Of a stretch of DNA of 64,000 nt, positions 36,775 to 50,000 are shown piece after piece. Source of the DNA: Limanda limanda (taxonomy: Eukaryota; Chordata; Actinopteri; Pleuronectiformes; Pleuronectidae); contig NW_026870395.1 of assembly GCF_963576545.1 (NCBI RefSeq), forward strand, positions 186,001 through 250,000, written 5' to 3'. Below the pieces are notes generated by a model. It was given only the letters and a program-made list of their open reading frames with translations. It was not told the DNA's origin and did not search any database. Made by a program: the position numbers and the translations under genes. Each line of letters begins with the position of its first letter. Within the stretch, counting starts at the first letter, position 1.

Positions 36775-38861
36775 ACCCCATTTAGTGGGGGTAGAGCCTA
36801 CTTGCAAGTCTCTCCGACCTTCACAAAAAAAGTTATTCAAGAATATCTCTTTCTCCTATGTGCTTTCATCCCTAACCCTAACCCTAACCCTTCCGAAAGT
36901 CGGAGAAGCTCAAGGATGGTACTGATCGATGCGCGCAACCCCATTTAGTGGGGGTAGAGCCTACTTGCAAGTCTCTCCGACCTTCACAAAAAAAGTTATT
37001 CAAGAATATCTCCTCAGATTTGGGGGAATTTCGTCGGTCGACCTCTTCCGAAGGTCGTACAAGCTCGGGGATGGTACCAATCGATCAGCAGGACCCAAAT
37101 TAGTCCAGATGCAACCACTTTCCAAGTCTCTCCGACCTTCACAAAAAAAGTTATTCAAGAATATCTCTTTCTCCTATGTGCTTTCATCCCTAACCCTAAC
37201 CCTAACCCTTCCGAAAGTCGGAGAAGCTCAAGGATGGTACCGATCGATGCGCGCTACCCCATTTAGTGGGGGTAGAGCCTACTTGCAAGTCTCTCCGACC
37301 TTCACAAAAAAAGTTATTCAAGAATATCTCTTTCTCCTATGTGCTTTCATCCCTAACCCTAACCCTAACCCTTCCGAAAGTCGGAGAAGCTCAAGGATGG
37401 TACCGATCGATGCGCGCAACCCCATTTAGTGGGGGTAGAGCCTACTTGCAAGTCTCTCCGACCTTCACAAAAAAAGTTATTCAAGAATATCTCCTCAGAT
37501 TTGGGGGAATTTCGTCGGTCGACCTCTTTCGAAGGTCGTACAAGCTCGGGGATGGTACCAATCGATCCGCAGGACCCAAATTAGTCCAGATGCAACCACT
37601 TTCCAAGTCTCTCCGACCTTCACAAAAAAAGTTATTCAAGAATATCTCTTTCTCCTATGTGCTTTCATCCCTAACCCTAACCCTAACCCTTCCGAAAGTC
37701 GGAGAAGCTCAAGGATGGTACCGATCGATGCGCGCTACCCCATTTAGTGGGGGTAGAGCCTACTTGCAAGTCTCTCCGACCTTCACAAAAAAAGTTATTC
37801 AAGAATATCTCTTTCTCCTATGTGCTTTCATCCCTAACCCTAACCCTAACCCTTCCGAAAGTCGGAGAAGCTCAAGGATGGTACTGATCGATGCGCGCTA
37901 CCCCATTTAGTGGGGGTAGAGCCTACTTGCAAGTCTCTCCGACCTTCACAAAAAAAGTTATTCAAGAATATCTCTTTCTCCTATGTGCTTTCATCCCTAA
38001 CCCTAACCCTAACCCTTCCGAAAGTCGGAGAAGCTCAAGGATGGTACCGATCGATGCGCGCAACCCCATTTAGTGGGGGTAGAGCCTACTTGCAAGTCTC
38101 TCCGACCTTCACAAAAAAAGTTATTCAAGAATATCTCCTCAGATTTGGGGGAATTTCGTCGGTCGACCTCTTTCGAAGGTCGTACAAGCTCGGGGATGGT
38201 ACCAATCGATCCGCAGGACCCAAATTAGTCCAGATGCAACCACTTTCCAAGTCTCTCCGACCTTCACAAAAAAAGTTATTCAAGAATATCTCTTTCTCCT
38301 ATGTGCTTTCATCCCTAACCCTAACCCTAACCCTTCCGAAAGTCGGAGAAGCTCAAGGATGGTACCGATCGATGCGCGCTACCCCATTTAGTGGGGGTAG
38401 AGCCTACTTGCAAGTCTCTCCGACCTTCACAAAAAAAGTTATTCAAGAATATCTCTTTCTCCTATGTGCTTTCATCCCTAACCCTAACCCTAACCCTTCC
38501 GAAAGTCGGAGAAGCTCAAGGATGGTACCGATCGATGCGCGCTACCCCATTTAGTGGGGGTAGAGCCTACTTGCAAGTCTCTCCGACCTTCACAAAAAAA
38601 GTTATTCAAGAATATCTCCTCAGATTTGGGGGAATTTCGTCGGTCGACCTCTTCCGAAGGTCGTACAAGCTCGGGGATGGTACCAATCGATCCGCAGGAC
38701 CCAAATTAGTCCAGATGCAACCACTTTCCAAGTCTCTCCGACCTTCACAAAAAAAGTTATTCAAGAATATCTCTTTCTCCTATGTGCTTTCATCCCTAAC
38801 CCTAACCCTAATCCTTCCGAAAGTCGGAGAAGCTCAAGGATGGTACCGATCGATGTGCGCT

Positions 38862-39023
38862 ACCCCATTTAGTGGGGGTAGAGCCTACTTGCAAGTCTCT
38901 CCGACCTTCACAAAAAAGTTATTCAAGAATATCTCTTTCTCCTATGTGCTTTCATCCCTAACCCTAACCCTAACCCTTCCGAAAGTCGGAGAAGCTCAAG
39001 GATGGTACCGATCGATGCGCGCT
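38862..39023 (+). repeat. A monomer with a 1-bp deletion (162 bp)
   Basis: The core A7 tract is A6 here (38912-38917, followed by GTTATTC). It is the only length change in this homopolymer in the window. It may be a real slippage event or a sequencing error. Confidence 0.9.
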
Positions 39024-39180
39024 ACCCCATTTAGTGGGGGTAGAGCCTACTTGCAAGTCTCTCCGACCTTCACAAAAAAAGTTATTCAAGAATATCTCTT
39101 TCTCCTATGTGCTTTCATCCCTAACCCTAACCCTTCCGAAAGTCGGAGAAGCTCAAGGATGGTACCGATCGATGCGCGCT
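39024..39180 (+). repeat. Contracted A monomer (157 bp)
   Basis: Three-tract block; follows the 162-bp monomer in the contraction cluster. Confidence 0.93.
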
Positions 39181-39343
39181 ACCCCATTTAGTGGGGGTAG
39201 AGCCTACTTGCAAGTCTCTCCGACCTTCACAAAAAAAGTTATTCAAGAATATCTCTTTCTCCTATGTGCTTTCATCCCTAACCCTAACCCTAACCCTTCC
39301 GAAAGTCGGAGAAGCTCAAGGATGGTACTGGTCGATGCGCGCA

Positions 39344-39655
39344 ACCCCATTTAGTGGGGGTAGAGCCTACTTGCAAGTCTCTCCGACCTTCACAAAAAAA
39401 GTTATTCAAGAATATCTCCTCAGATTTGGGGGAATTTCGTCGGTCGACCTCTTCCGAAGGTCGTACAAGCTCGGGGATGGTACCAATCGATCCGCAGGAC
39501 CCAAATTAGTCCAGATGCAACCACTTTCCAAGTCTCTCCGACCTTCACAAAAAAAGTTATTCAAGAATATCTCTTTCTCCTATGTGCTTTCATCCCTAAC
39601 CCTAATCCTTCCGAAAGTCGGAGAAGCTCAAGGATGGTACCGATCGATGTGCGCT
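39344..39655 (+). repeat. Contracted dimer (312 bp) with TAATCC
   Basis: The telomeric block has lost one repeat and also carries C to T at 39606 (TAATCC), leaving only two full CCC tracts. It is the most degraded telomeric block in the window. Confidence 0.93.
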
Positions 39656-39812
39656 ACCCCATTTAGTGGGGGTAGAGCCTACTTGCAAGTCTCTCCGACC
39701 TTCACAAAAAAAGTTATTCAAGAATATCTCTTTCTCCTATGTGCTTTCATCCCTAACCCTAACCCTTCCGAAAGTCGGAGAAGCTCAAGGATGGTACCGA
39801 TCGATGCGCGCT
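39656..39812 (+). repeat. Contracted A monomer (157 bp)
   Basis: Three-tract block; first of two adjacent contracted monomers. Confidence 0.93.
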
Positions 39813-39969
39813 ACCCCATTTAGTGGGGGTAGAGCCTACTTGCAAGTCTCTCCGACCTTCACAAAAAAAGTTATTCAAGAATATCTCTTTCTCCTATGTG
39901 CTTTCATCCCTAACCCTAACCCTTCCGAAAGTCGGAGAAGCTCAAGGATGGTACCGATCGATGCGCGCT
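39813..39969 (+). repeat. Contracted A monomer (157 bp)
   Basis: Three-tract block; directly follows another contracted monomer. With 39344-39655 and 39656-39812 it makes the only run of three contracted units in the window. Confidence 0.93.
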
Positions 39970-42900
39970 ACCCCATTTAGTGGGGGTAGAGCCTACTTGC
40001 AAGTCTCTCCGACCTTCACAAAAAAAGTTATTCAAGAATATCTCTTTCTCCTATGTGCTTTCATCCCTAACCCTAACCCTAACCCTTCCGAAAGTCGGAG
40101 AAGCTCAAGGATGGTACTGGTCGATGCGCGCAACCCCATTTAGTGGGGGTAGAGCCTACTTGCAAGTCTCTCCGACCTTCACAAAAAAAGTTATTCAAGA
40201 ATATCTCCTCAGATTTGGGGGAATTTCGTCGGTCGACCTCTTCCGAAGGTCGTACAAGCTCGGGGATGGTACCAATCGATCCGCAGGACCCAAATTAGTC
40301 CAGATGCAACCACTTTCCAAGTCTCTCCGACCTTCACAAAAAAAGTTATTCAAGAATATCTCTTTCTCCTATGTGCTTTCATCCCTAACCCTAACCCTAA
40401 CCCTTCCGAAAGTCGGAGAAGCTCAAGGATGGTACCGATCGATGCGCGCTACCCCATTTAGTGGGGGTAGAGCCTACTTGCAAGTCTCTCCGACCTTCAC
40501 AAAAAAAGTTATTCAAGAATATCTCTTTCTCCTATGTGCTTTCATCCCTAACCCTAACCCTAACCCTTCCGAAAGTCGGAGAAGCTCAAGGATGGTACTG
40601 ATCGATGCGCGCTACCCCATTTAGTGGGGGTAGAGCCTACTTGCAAGTCTCTCCGACCTTCACAAAAAAAGTTATTCAAGAATATCTCCTCAGATTTGGG
40701 GGAATTTCGTCGGTCGACCTCTTCCGAAGGTCGTACAAGCTCGGGGATGGTACCAATCGATCTGCAGGACCCAAATTAGTCCAGATGCAACCACTTTCCA
40801 AGTCTCTCCGACCTTCACAAAAAAAGTTATTCAAGAATATCTCTTTCTCCTATGTGCTTTCATCCCTAACCCTAACCCTAACCCTTCCGAAAGTCGGAGA
40901 AGCTCAAGGATGGTACCGATCGATGCGCGCTACCCCATTTAGTGGGGGTAGAGCCTACTTGCAAGTCTCTCCGACCTTCACAAAAAAAGTTATTCAAGAA
41001 TATCTCTTTCTCCTATGTGCTTTCATCCCTAACCCTAACCCTAACCCTTCCGAAAGTCGGAGAAGCTCAAGGATGGTACCGATCGATGCGCGCTACCCCA
41101 TTTAGTGGGGGTAGAGCCTACTTGCAAGTCTCTCCGACCTTCACAAAAAAAGTTATTCAAGAATATCTCTTTCTCCTATGTGCTTTCATCCCTAACCCTA
41201 ACCCTAACCCTTCCGAAAGTCGGAGAAGCTCAAGGATGGTACCGATCGATGCGCGCAACCCCATTTAGTGGGGGTAGAGCCTACTTGCAAGTCTCTCCGA
41301 CCTTCACAAAAAAAGTTATTCAAGAATATCTCCTCAGATTTGGGGGAATTTCGTCGGTCGACCTCTTTAGAAGGTCGTACAAGCTCGGGGATGGTACCAA
41401 TCGATCCGCAGGACCCAAATTAGTCCAGATGCAACCACTTTCCAAGTCTCTCCGACCTTCACAAAAAAAGTTATTCAAGAATATCTCTTTCTCCTATGTG
41501 CTTTCATCCCTAACCCTAACCCTAACCCTTCCGAAAGTCGGAGAAGCTCAAGGATGGTACCGATCGATGCGCGCTACCCCATTTAGTGGGGGTAGAGCCT
41601 ACTTGCAAGTCTCTCCGACCTTCACAAAAAAAGTTATTCAAGAATATCTCTTTCTCCTATGTGCTTTCATCCCTAACCCTAACCCTAACCCTTCCGAAAG
41701 TCGGAGAAGCTCAAGGATGGTACCGATCGATGCGCGCTACCCCATTTAGTGGGGGTAGAGCCTACTTGCAAGTCTCTCCGACCTTCACAAAAAAAGTTAT
41801 TCAAGAATATCTCTTTCTCCTATGTGCTTTCATCCCTAACCCTAACCCTAACCCTTCCGAAAGTCGGAGAAGCTCAAGGATGGTACTGGTCGATGCGCGC
41901 AACCCCATTTAGTGGGGGTAGAGCCTACTTGCAAGTCTCTCCGACCTTCACAAAAAAAGTTATTCAAGAATATCTCCTCAGATTTGGGGGAATTTCGTCG
42001 GTCGACCTCTTCCGAAGGTCGTACAAGCTCGGGGATGGTACCAATCGATCCGCAGGACCCAAATTAGTCCAGATGCAACCACTTTCCAAGTCTCTCCGAC
42101 CTTCACAAAAAAAGTTATTCAAGAATATCTCTTTCTCCTATGTGCTTTCATCCCTAACCCTAACCCTAACCCTTCCGAAAGTCGGAGAAGCTCAAGGATG
42201 GTACCGATCGATGCGCGCTACCCCATTTAGTGGGGGTAGAGCCTACTTGCAAGTCTCTCGGACCTTCACAAAAAAAGTTATTCAAGAATATCTCTTTCTC
42301 CTATGTGCTTTCATCCCTAACCCTAACCCTAACCCTTCCGAAAGTCGGAGAAGCTCAAGGATGGTACTGATCGATGCGCGCTACCCCATTTAGTGGGGGT
42401 AGAGCCTACTTGCAAGTCTCTCCGACCTTCACAAAAAAAGTTATTCAAGAATATCTCCTCAGATTTGGGGGAATTTCGTCGGTCGACCTCTTCCGAAGGT
42501 CGTACAAGCTCGGGGATGGTACCAATCGATCCGCAGGACCCAAATTAGTCCAGATGCAACCACTTTCCAAGTCTCTCCGACCTTCACAAAAAAAGTTATT
42601 CAAGAATATCTCTTTCTCCTATGTGCTTTCATCCCTAACCCTAACCCTAACCCTTCCGAAAGTCGGAGAAGCTCAAGGATGGTACCGATCGATGCGTGCT
42701 ACCCCATTTAGTGGGGGTAGAGCCTACTTGCAAGTCTCTCCGACCTTCACAAAAAACGTTATTCAAGAATATCTCTTTCTCCTATGTGCTTTCATCCCTA
42801 ACCCTAACCCTAACCCTTCCGAAAGTCGGAGAAGCTCAAGGATGGTACCGATCGATGCGCGCTACCCCATTTAGTGGGGGTAGAGCCTACTTGCAAGTCT

Positions 42901-43507
42901 CTCCGACCTTCACAAAAAAAGTTATTCAAGAATATCTCCTCAGATTTGGGGGAATTTCGTCGGTCGACCTCTTCCGAAGGTCGTACAAGCTCGGGGATGG
43001 TACCAATCGATCCGCAGGACCCAAATTAGTCCAGATGCAACCACTTTCCAAGTCTCTCCGACCTTCACAAAAAAAGTTATTCAAGAATATCTCTTTCTCC
43101 TATGTGCTTTCATCCCTAACCCTAACCCTAACCCTTCCGAAAGTCGGAGAAGCTCAAGGATGGTACCGATCGATGCGCGCTACCCCATTTAGTGGGGGTA
43201 GAGCCTACTTGCAAGTCTCTCCGACCTTCACAAAAAAAGTTATTCAAGAATATCTCTTTCTCCTATGTGCTTTCATCCCTAACCCTAACCCTAACCCTTC
43301 CGAAAGTCGGAGAAGCTCAAGGATGGTACCGATCGATGCGCGCTACCCCATTTAGTGGGGGTAGAGCCTACTTGCAAGTCTCTCCGACCTTCACAAAAAA
43401 AGTTATTCAAGAATATCTCTTTCTCCTATGTGCTTTCATCCCTAACCCTAACCCTAACCCTTCCGAAAGTCGGAGAAGCTCAAGGATGGTACCGATCGAT
43501 GCGCGTT

Positions 43508-46500
43508 ACCCCATTTAGTGGGGGTAGAGCCTACTTGCAAGTCTCTCGGACCTTCACAAAAAAAGTTATTCAAGAATATCTCTTTCTCCTATGTGCTTTC
43601 ATCCCTAACCCTAACCCTAACCCTTCCGAAAGTCGGAGAAGCTCAAAGATGGTACCGATCGATGTGCGCTACCCCATTTAGTGGGGGTAGAGCCTACTTG
43701 CAAGTCTCTCCGACCTTCACAAAAAAAGTTATTCAAGAATATCTCCTCAGATTTGGGGGAATTTCGTCGGTCGACCTCTTCCGAAGGTCGTACAAGCTCG
43801 GGGATGGTACCAATCGATCCGCAGGACCCAAATTAGTCCAGATGCAACCACTTTCCAAGTCTCTCCGACCTTCACAAAAAAAGTTATTCAAGAATATCTC
43901 TTTCTCCTATGTGCTTTCATCCCTAACCCTAACCCTAACCCTTCCGAAAGTCGGAGAAGCTCAAGGATGGTACCGATCGATGCGCGCTACCCCATTTAGT
44001 GGGGGTAGAGCCTACTTGCAAGTCTCTCCGACCTTCACAAAAAACGTTATTCAAGAATATCTCTTTCTCCTATGTGCTTTCATCCCTAACCCTAACCCTA
44101 ACCCTTCCGAAAGTCGGAGAAGCTCAAGGATGGTACCGATCGATGCGCGCTACCCCATTTAGTGGGGGTAGAGCCTACTTGCAAGTCTCTCCGACCTTCA
44201 CAAAAAAAGTTATTCAAGAATATCTCCTCAGATTTGGGGGAATTTCGTCGGTCGACCTCTTCCGAAGGTCGTACAAGCTCGGGGATGGTACCAATCGATC
44301 TGCAGGACCCAAATTAGTCCAGATGCAACCACTTTCCAAGTCTCTCCGACCTTCACAAAAAAAGTTATTCAAGAATATCTCTTTCTCCTATGTGCTTTCA
44401 TCCCTAACCCTAACCCTTCCAAAAGTCGGAGAAGCTCAAGGATGGTACCGATCGATGCGCGCTACCCCATTTAGTGGGGGTAGAGCCTACTTGCAAGTCT
44501 CTCCGACCTTCACAAAAAAAGTTATTCAAGAATATCTCTTTCTCCTATGTGCTTTCATCCCTAACCCTAACCCTAACACTTCCGAAAGTCGGAGAAGCTC
44601 AAGGATGGTACCGATCGATGCGCGCTACCCCATTTAGTGGGGGTAGAGCCTACTTGCAAGTCTCTCCGACCTTCACAAAAAAAGTTATTCAAGAATATCT
44701 CTTTCTCCTATGTGCTTTCATCCCTAACCCTAACCCTAACCCTTCCGAAAGTCGGAGAAGCTCAAGGATGGTACCGATCGATGCGCGCTACCCCATTTAG
44801 TGGGGGTAGAGCCTACTTGCAAGTCTCTCCGACCTTCACAAAAAACGTTATTCAAGAATATCTCTTTCTCCTATGTGCTTTCATCCCTAACCCTAACCCT
44901 AACCCTTCCGAAAGTCGGAGAAGCTCAAGGATGGTACCGATCGATGCGCGCTACCCCATTTAGTGGGGGTAGAGCCTACTTGCAAGTCTCTCCGACCTTC
45001 ACAAAAAAAGTTATTCAAGAATATCTCCTCAGATTTGGGGGAATTTCGTCGGTCGACCTCTTCCGAAGGTCGTACAAGCTCGGGGATGGTACCAATCGAT
45101 CCGCAGGACCCAAATTAGTCCAGATGCAACCACTTTCCAAGTCTCTCCGACCTTCACAAAAAAAGTTATTCAAGAATATCTCTTTCTCCTATGTGCTTTC
45201 ATCCCTAACCCTAACCCTAACCCTTCCGAAAGTCGGAGAAGCTCAAGGATGGTACCGATCGATGCGCGTTACCCCATTTAGTGGGGGTAGAGCCTACTTG
45301 CAAGTCTCTCCGACCTTCACAAAAAAAGTTATTCAAGAATATCTCTTTCTCCTATGTGCTTTCATCCCTAACCCTAACCCTAACCCTTCCGAAAGTCGGA
45401 GAAGCTCAAGGATGGTACCGATCGATGCGCGCTACCCCATTTAGTGGGGGTAGAGCCTACTTGCAAGTCTCTCCGACCTTCACAAAAAAAGTTATTCAAG
45501 AATATCTCTTTCTCCTATGTGCTTTCATCCCTAACCCTAACCCTAACCCTTCCGAAAGTCGGAGAAGCTCAAGGATGGTACTGGTCGATGCGCGCAACCC
45601 CAATTAGTGGGGGTAGAGCCTACTTGCAAGTCTCTCCGACCTTCACAAAAAAAGTTATTCAAGAATATCTCCTCAGATTTGGGGGAATTTCGTCGGTCGA
45701 CCTCTTCCGAAGGTCGTACAAGCTCGGGGATGGTACCAATCGATCCGCAGGACCCAAATTAGTCCAGATGCAACCACTTTCCAAGTCTCTCCGACCTTCA
45801 CAAAAAAAGTTATTCAAGAATATCTCTTTCTCCTATGTGCTTTCATCCCTAACCCTAACCCTAACCCTTCCGAAAGTCGGAGAAGCTCAAGGATGGTACC
45901 GATCGATGCGCGCTACCCCATTTAGTGGGGGTAGAGCCTACTTGCAAGTCTCTCGGACCTTCACAAAAAAAGTTATTCAAGAATATCTCTTTCTCCTATG
46001 TGCTTTCATCCCTAACCCTAACCCTAACCCTTCCGAAAGTCGGAGAAGCTCAAGGATGGTACCGATCGATGCGCGCTACCCCATTTAGTGGGGGTAGAGC
46101 CTACTTGCAAGTCTCTCCGACCTTCACAAAAAAAGTTATTCAAGAATATCTCCTCAGATTTGGGGGAATTTCGTCGGTCGACCTCTTCCGAAGGTCGTAC
46201 AAGCTCGGGGATGGTACCAATCGATCCGCAGGACCCAAATTAGTCCAGATGCAACCACTTTCCAAGTCTCTCCGACCTTCACAAAAAAAGTTATTCAAGA
46301 ATATCTCTTTCTCCTATGTGCTTTCATCCCTAACCCTAACCCTAACCCTTCCGAAAGTCGGAGAAGCTCAAGGATGGTACCGATCGATGCGTGCTACCCC
46401 ATTTACTGGGGGTAGAGCCTACTTGCAAGTCTCTCCGACCTTCACAAAAAACGTTATTCAAGAATATCTCTTTCTCCTATGTGCTTTCATCCCTAACCCT

Positions 46501-47039
46501 AACCCTAACCCTTCCGAAAGTCGGAGAAGCTCAAGGATGGTACCGATCGATGCGCGCTACCCCATTTAGTGGGGGTAGAGCCTACTTGCAAGTCTCTCCG
46601 ACCTTCACAAAAAAAGTTATTCAAGAATATCTCCTCAGATTTGGGGGAATTTCGTCGGTCGACCTCTTCCGAAGGTCGTACAAGCTCGGGGATGGTACCA
46701 ATCGATCCGCAGGACCCAAATTAGTCCAGATGCAACCACTTTCCAAGTCTCTCCGACCTTCACAAAAAAAGTTATTCAAGAATATCTCTTTCTCCTATGT
46801 GCTTTCATCCCTAACCCTAACCCTAACCCTTCCGAAAGTCGGAGAAGCTCAAGGATGGTACCGATCGATGCGCGCTACCCCATTTAGTGGGGGTAGAGCC
46901 TACTTGCAAGTCTCTCCGACCTTCACAAAAAAAGTTATTCAAGAATATCTCTTTCTCCTATGTGCTTTCATCCCTAACCCTAACCCTAACCCTTCCGAAA
47001 GTCGGAGAAGCTCAAGGATGGTACCGATCGATGTGCGCT
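43508..47039 (+). repeat. Array segment 7: partial relative of the 8-kb higher-order repeat
   Basis: Unit order from 43508: 1 2 1 2c 1 1 1 2 1 1 2 1 2 1 2 1. The stretch from 43508 to about 46078 matches 47366 to about 49942 in unit order, with the same run of markers: CTCTCGGACC with CTCAAAGATGG, an A6-CG monomer, a CCAAAAGTCGG dimer, a second A6-CG monomer, and a GCGCGTTACC end. The offset is 3,858 before the contracted dimer at 44152 and 3,864 after it. Private changes are AACACTTCC near 44578 and CCCAATTAG near 45600. Confidence 0.88.
44152..44463 (+). repeat. Contracted dimer (312 bp)
   Basis: The A half has a three-tract block and the CCAAAAGTCGG variant. The equivalent dimers at 48010 and 56066 are full length with the same CCAAAAGTCGG, so the contraction came after, or was lost by, copying. 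Confidence 0.93.
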
Positions 47040-50000
47040 ACCCCATTTAGTGGGGGTAGAGCCTACTTGCAAGTCTCTCCGACCTTCACAAAAAAAGTTA
47101 TTCAAGAATATCTCTTTCTCCTATGTGCTTTCATCCCTAACCCTAACCCTAACCCTTCCGAAAGTCGGAGAAGCTCAAGGATGGTACCGATCGATGCGCG
47201 CTACCCCATTTAGTGGGGGTAGAGCCTACTTGCAAGTCTCTCCGACCTTCACAAAAAAAGTTATTCAAGAATATCTCTTTCTCCTATGTGCTTTCATCCC
47301 TAACCCTAACCCTAACCCTTCCGAAAGTCGGAGAAGCTCAAGGATGGTACCGATCGATGCGCGTTACCCCATTTAGTGGGGGTAGAGCCTACTTGCAAGT
47401 CTCTCGGACCTTCACAAAAAAAGTTATTCAAGAATATCTCTTTCTCCTATGTGCTTTCATCCCTAACCCTAACCCTAACCCTTCCGAAAGTCGGAGAAGC
47501 TCAAAGATGGTACCGATCGATGCGCGCTACCCCATTTAGTGGGGGTAGAGCCTACTTGCAAGTCTCTCCGACCTTCACAAAAAAAGTTATTCAAGAATAT
47601 CTCCTCAGATTTGGGGGAATTTCGTCGGTCGACCTCTTCCGAAGGTCGTACAAGCTCGGGGATGGTACCAATCGATCCGCAGGACCCAAATTAGTCCAGA
47701 TGCAACCACTTTCCAAGTCTCTCCGACCTTCACAAAAAAAGTTATTCAAGAATATCTCTTTCTCCTATGTGCTTTCATCCCTAACCCTAACCCTAACCCT
47801 TCCGAAAGTCGGAGAAGCTCAAGGATGGTACCGATCGATGCGCGCTACCCCATTTAGTGGGGGTAGAGCCTACTTGCAAGTCTCTCCGACCTTCACAAAA
47901 AACGTTATTCAAGAATATCTCTTTCTCCTATGTGCTTTCATCCCTAACCCTAACCCTAACCCTTCCGAAAGTCGGAGAAGCTCAAGGATGGTACCGATCG
48001 ATGCGCGCTACCCCATTTAGTGGGGGTAGAGCCTACTTGCAAGTCTCTCCGACCTTCACAAAAAAAGTTATTCAAGAATATCTCCTCAGATTTGGGGGAA
48101 TTTCGTCGGTCGACCTCTTCCGAAGGTCGTACAAGCTCGGGGATGGTACCAATCGATCTGCAGGACCCAAATTAGTCCAGATGCAACCACTTTCCAAGTC
48201 TCTCCGACCTTCACAAAAAAAGTTATTCAAGAATATCTCTTTCTCCTATGTGCTTTCATCCCTAACCCTAACCCTAACCCTTCCAAAAGTCGGAGAAGCT
48301 CAAGGATGGTACCGATCGATGCGCGCTACCCCATTTAGTGGGGGTAGAGCCTACTTGCAAGTCTCTCCGACCTTCACAAAAAAAGTTATTCAAGAATATC
48401 TCTTTCTCCTATGTGCTTTCATCCCTAACCCTAACCCTAACCCTTCCGAAAGTCGGAGAAGCTCAAGGATGGTACCGATCGATGCGCGCTACCCCATTTA
48501 GTGGGGGTAGAGCCTACTTGCAAGTCTCTCCGACCTTCACAAAAAAAGTTATTCAAGAATATCTCTTTCTCCTATGTGCTTTCATCCCTAACCCTAACCC
48601 TAACCCTTCCGAAAGTCGGAGAAGCTCAAGGATGGTACCGATCGATGCGCGCTACCCCATTTAGTGGGGGTAGAGCCTACTTGCAAGTCTCTCCGACCTT
48701 CACAAAAAACGTTATTCAAGAATATCTCTTTCTCCTATGTGCTTTCATCCCTAACCCTAACCCTAACCCTTCCGAAAGTCGGAGAAGCTCAAGGATGGTA
48801 CCGATCGATGCGCGCTACCCCATTTAGTGGGGGTAGAGCCTACTTGCAAGTCTCTCCGACCTTCACAAAAAAAGTTATTCAAGAATATCTCCTCAGATTT
48901 GGGGGAATTTCGTCGGTCGACCTCTTCCGAAGGTCGTACAAGCTCGGGGATAGTACCAATCGATCCGCAGGACCCAAATTAGTCCAGATGCAACCACTTT
49001 CCAAGTCTCTCCGACCTTCACAAAAAAAGTTATTCAAGAATATCTCTTTCTCCTATGTGCTTTCATCCCTAACCCTAACCCTAACCCTTCCGAAAGTCGG
49101 AGAAGCTCAAGGATGGTACCGATCGATGCGCGTTACCCCATTTAGTGGGGGTAGAGCCTACTTGCAAGTCTCTCCGACCTTCACAAAAAAAGTTATTCAA
49201 GAATATCTCTTTCTCCTATGTGCTTTCATCCCTAACCCTAACCCTAACCCTTCCGAAAGTCGGAGAAGCTCAAGGATGGTACCGATCGATGCGCGCTACC
49301 CCATTTAGTGGGGGTAGAGCCTACTTGCAAGTCTCTCCGACCTTCACAAAAAAAGTTATTCAAGAATATCTCTTTCTCCTATGTGCTTTCATCCCTAACC
49401 CTAACCCTAACCCTTCCGAAAGTCGGAGAAGCTCAAGGATGGTACCGATCGATGCGCGCTACCCCATTTAGTGGGGGTAGAGCCTACTTGCAAGTCTCTC
49501 CGACCTTCACAAAAAAAGTTATTCAAGAATATCTCCTCAGATTTGTGGGAATTTCGTCGGTCGACCTCTTCCGAAGGTCGTACAAGCTCGGGGATGGTAC
49601 CAATCGATCTGCAGGACCCAAATTAGTCCAGATGCAACCACTTTCCAAGTCTCTCCGACCTTCACAAAAAAAGTTATTCAAGAATATCTCTTTCTCCTAT
49701 GTGCTTTCATCCCTAACCCTAACCCTAACCCTTCCAAAAGTCGGAGAAGCTCAAGGATGGTACCGATCGATGCGCGCTACCCCATTTAGTGGGGGTAGAG
49801 CCTACTTGCAAGTCTCTCCGACCTTCACAAAAAAAGTTATTCAAGAATATCTCTTTCTCCTATGTGCTTTCATCCCTAACCCTAACCCTAACCCTTCCGA
49901 AAGTCGGAGAAGCTCAAGGATGGTACCGATCGATGCGCGCTACCCCATTTAGTGGGGGTAGAGCCTACTTGCAAGTCTCTCCGACCTTCACAAAAAAAGT

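Larger units (their letters stand above)
31458..38861 (+). repeat. Array segment 5: 1.45-kb duplication and variant-monomer cluster
   Basis: Unit order from 31458: 2 1 1 2 1 1v 1 2 1 1 2 1 1v 1 2 1c 1 2 1 2 1 1v 1 1 1 1v 1 2 1 2 1 1 2 1 2. All four copies of the variant monomer (v) in the window are here. The longest monomer run of the window, seven units at 35797-36937, is also here and results from a 652-bp (four-monomer) tandem copy. Confidence 0.92.
38862..43507 (+). repeat. Array segment 6: contraction cluster, then 2-1 mixtures
   Basis: Unit order from 38862: 1(162 bp) 1c 1 2c 1c 1c 1 2 1 2 1 1 2 1 1 2 1 2 1 2 1 1. The first 1.6 kb reads as a further tandem pair of the 1-1c-1-2 module, with extra contractions (38862-39655, then 39656-40450). 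No gene is present. Confidence 0.92.
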
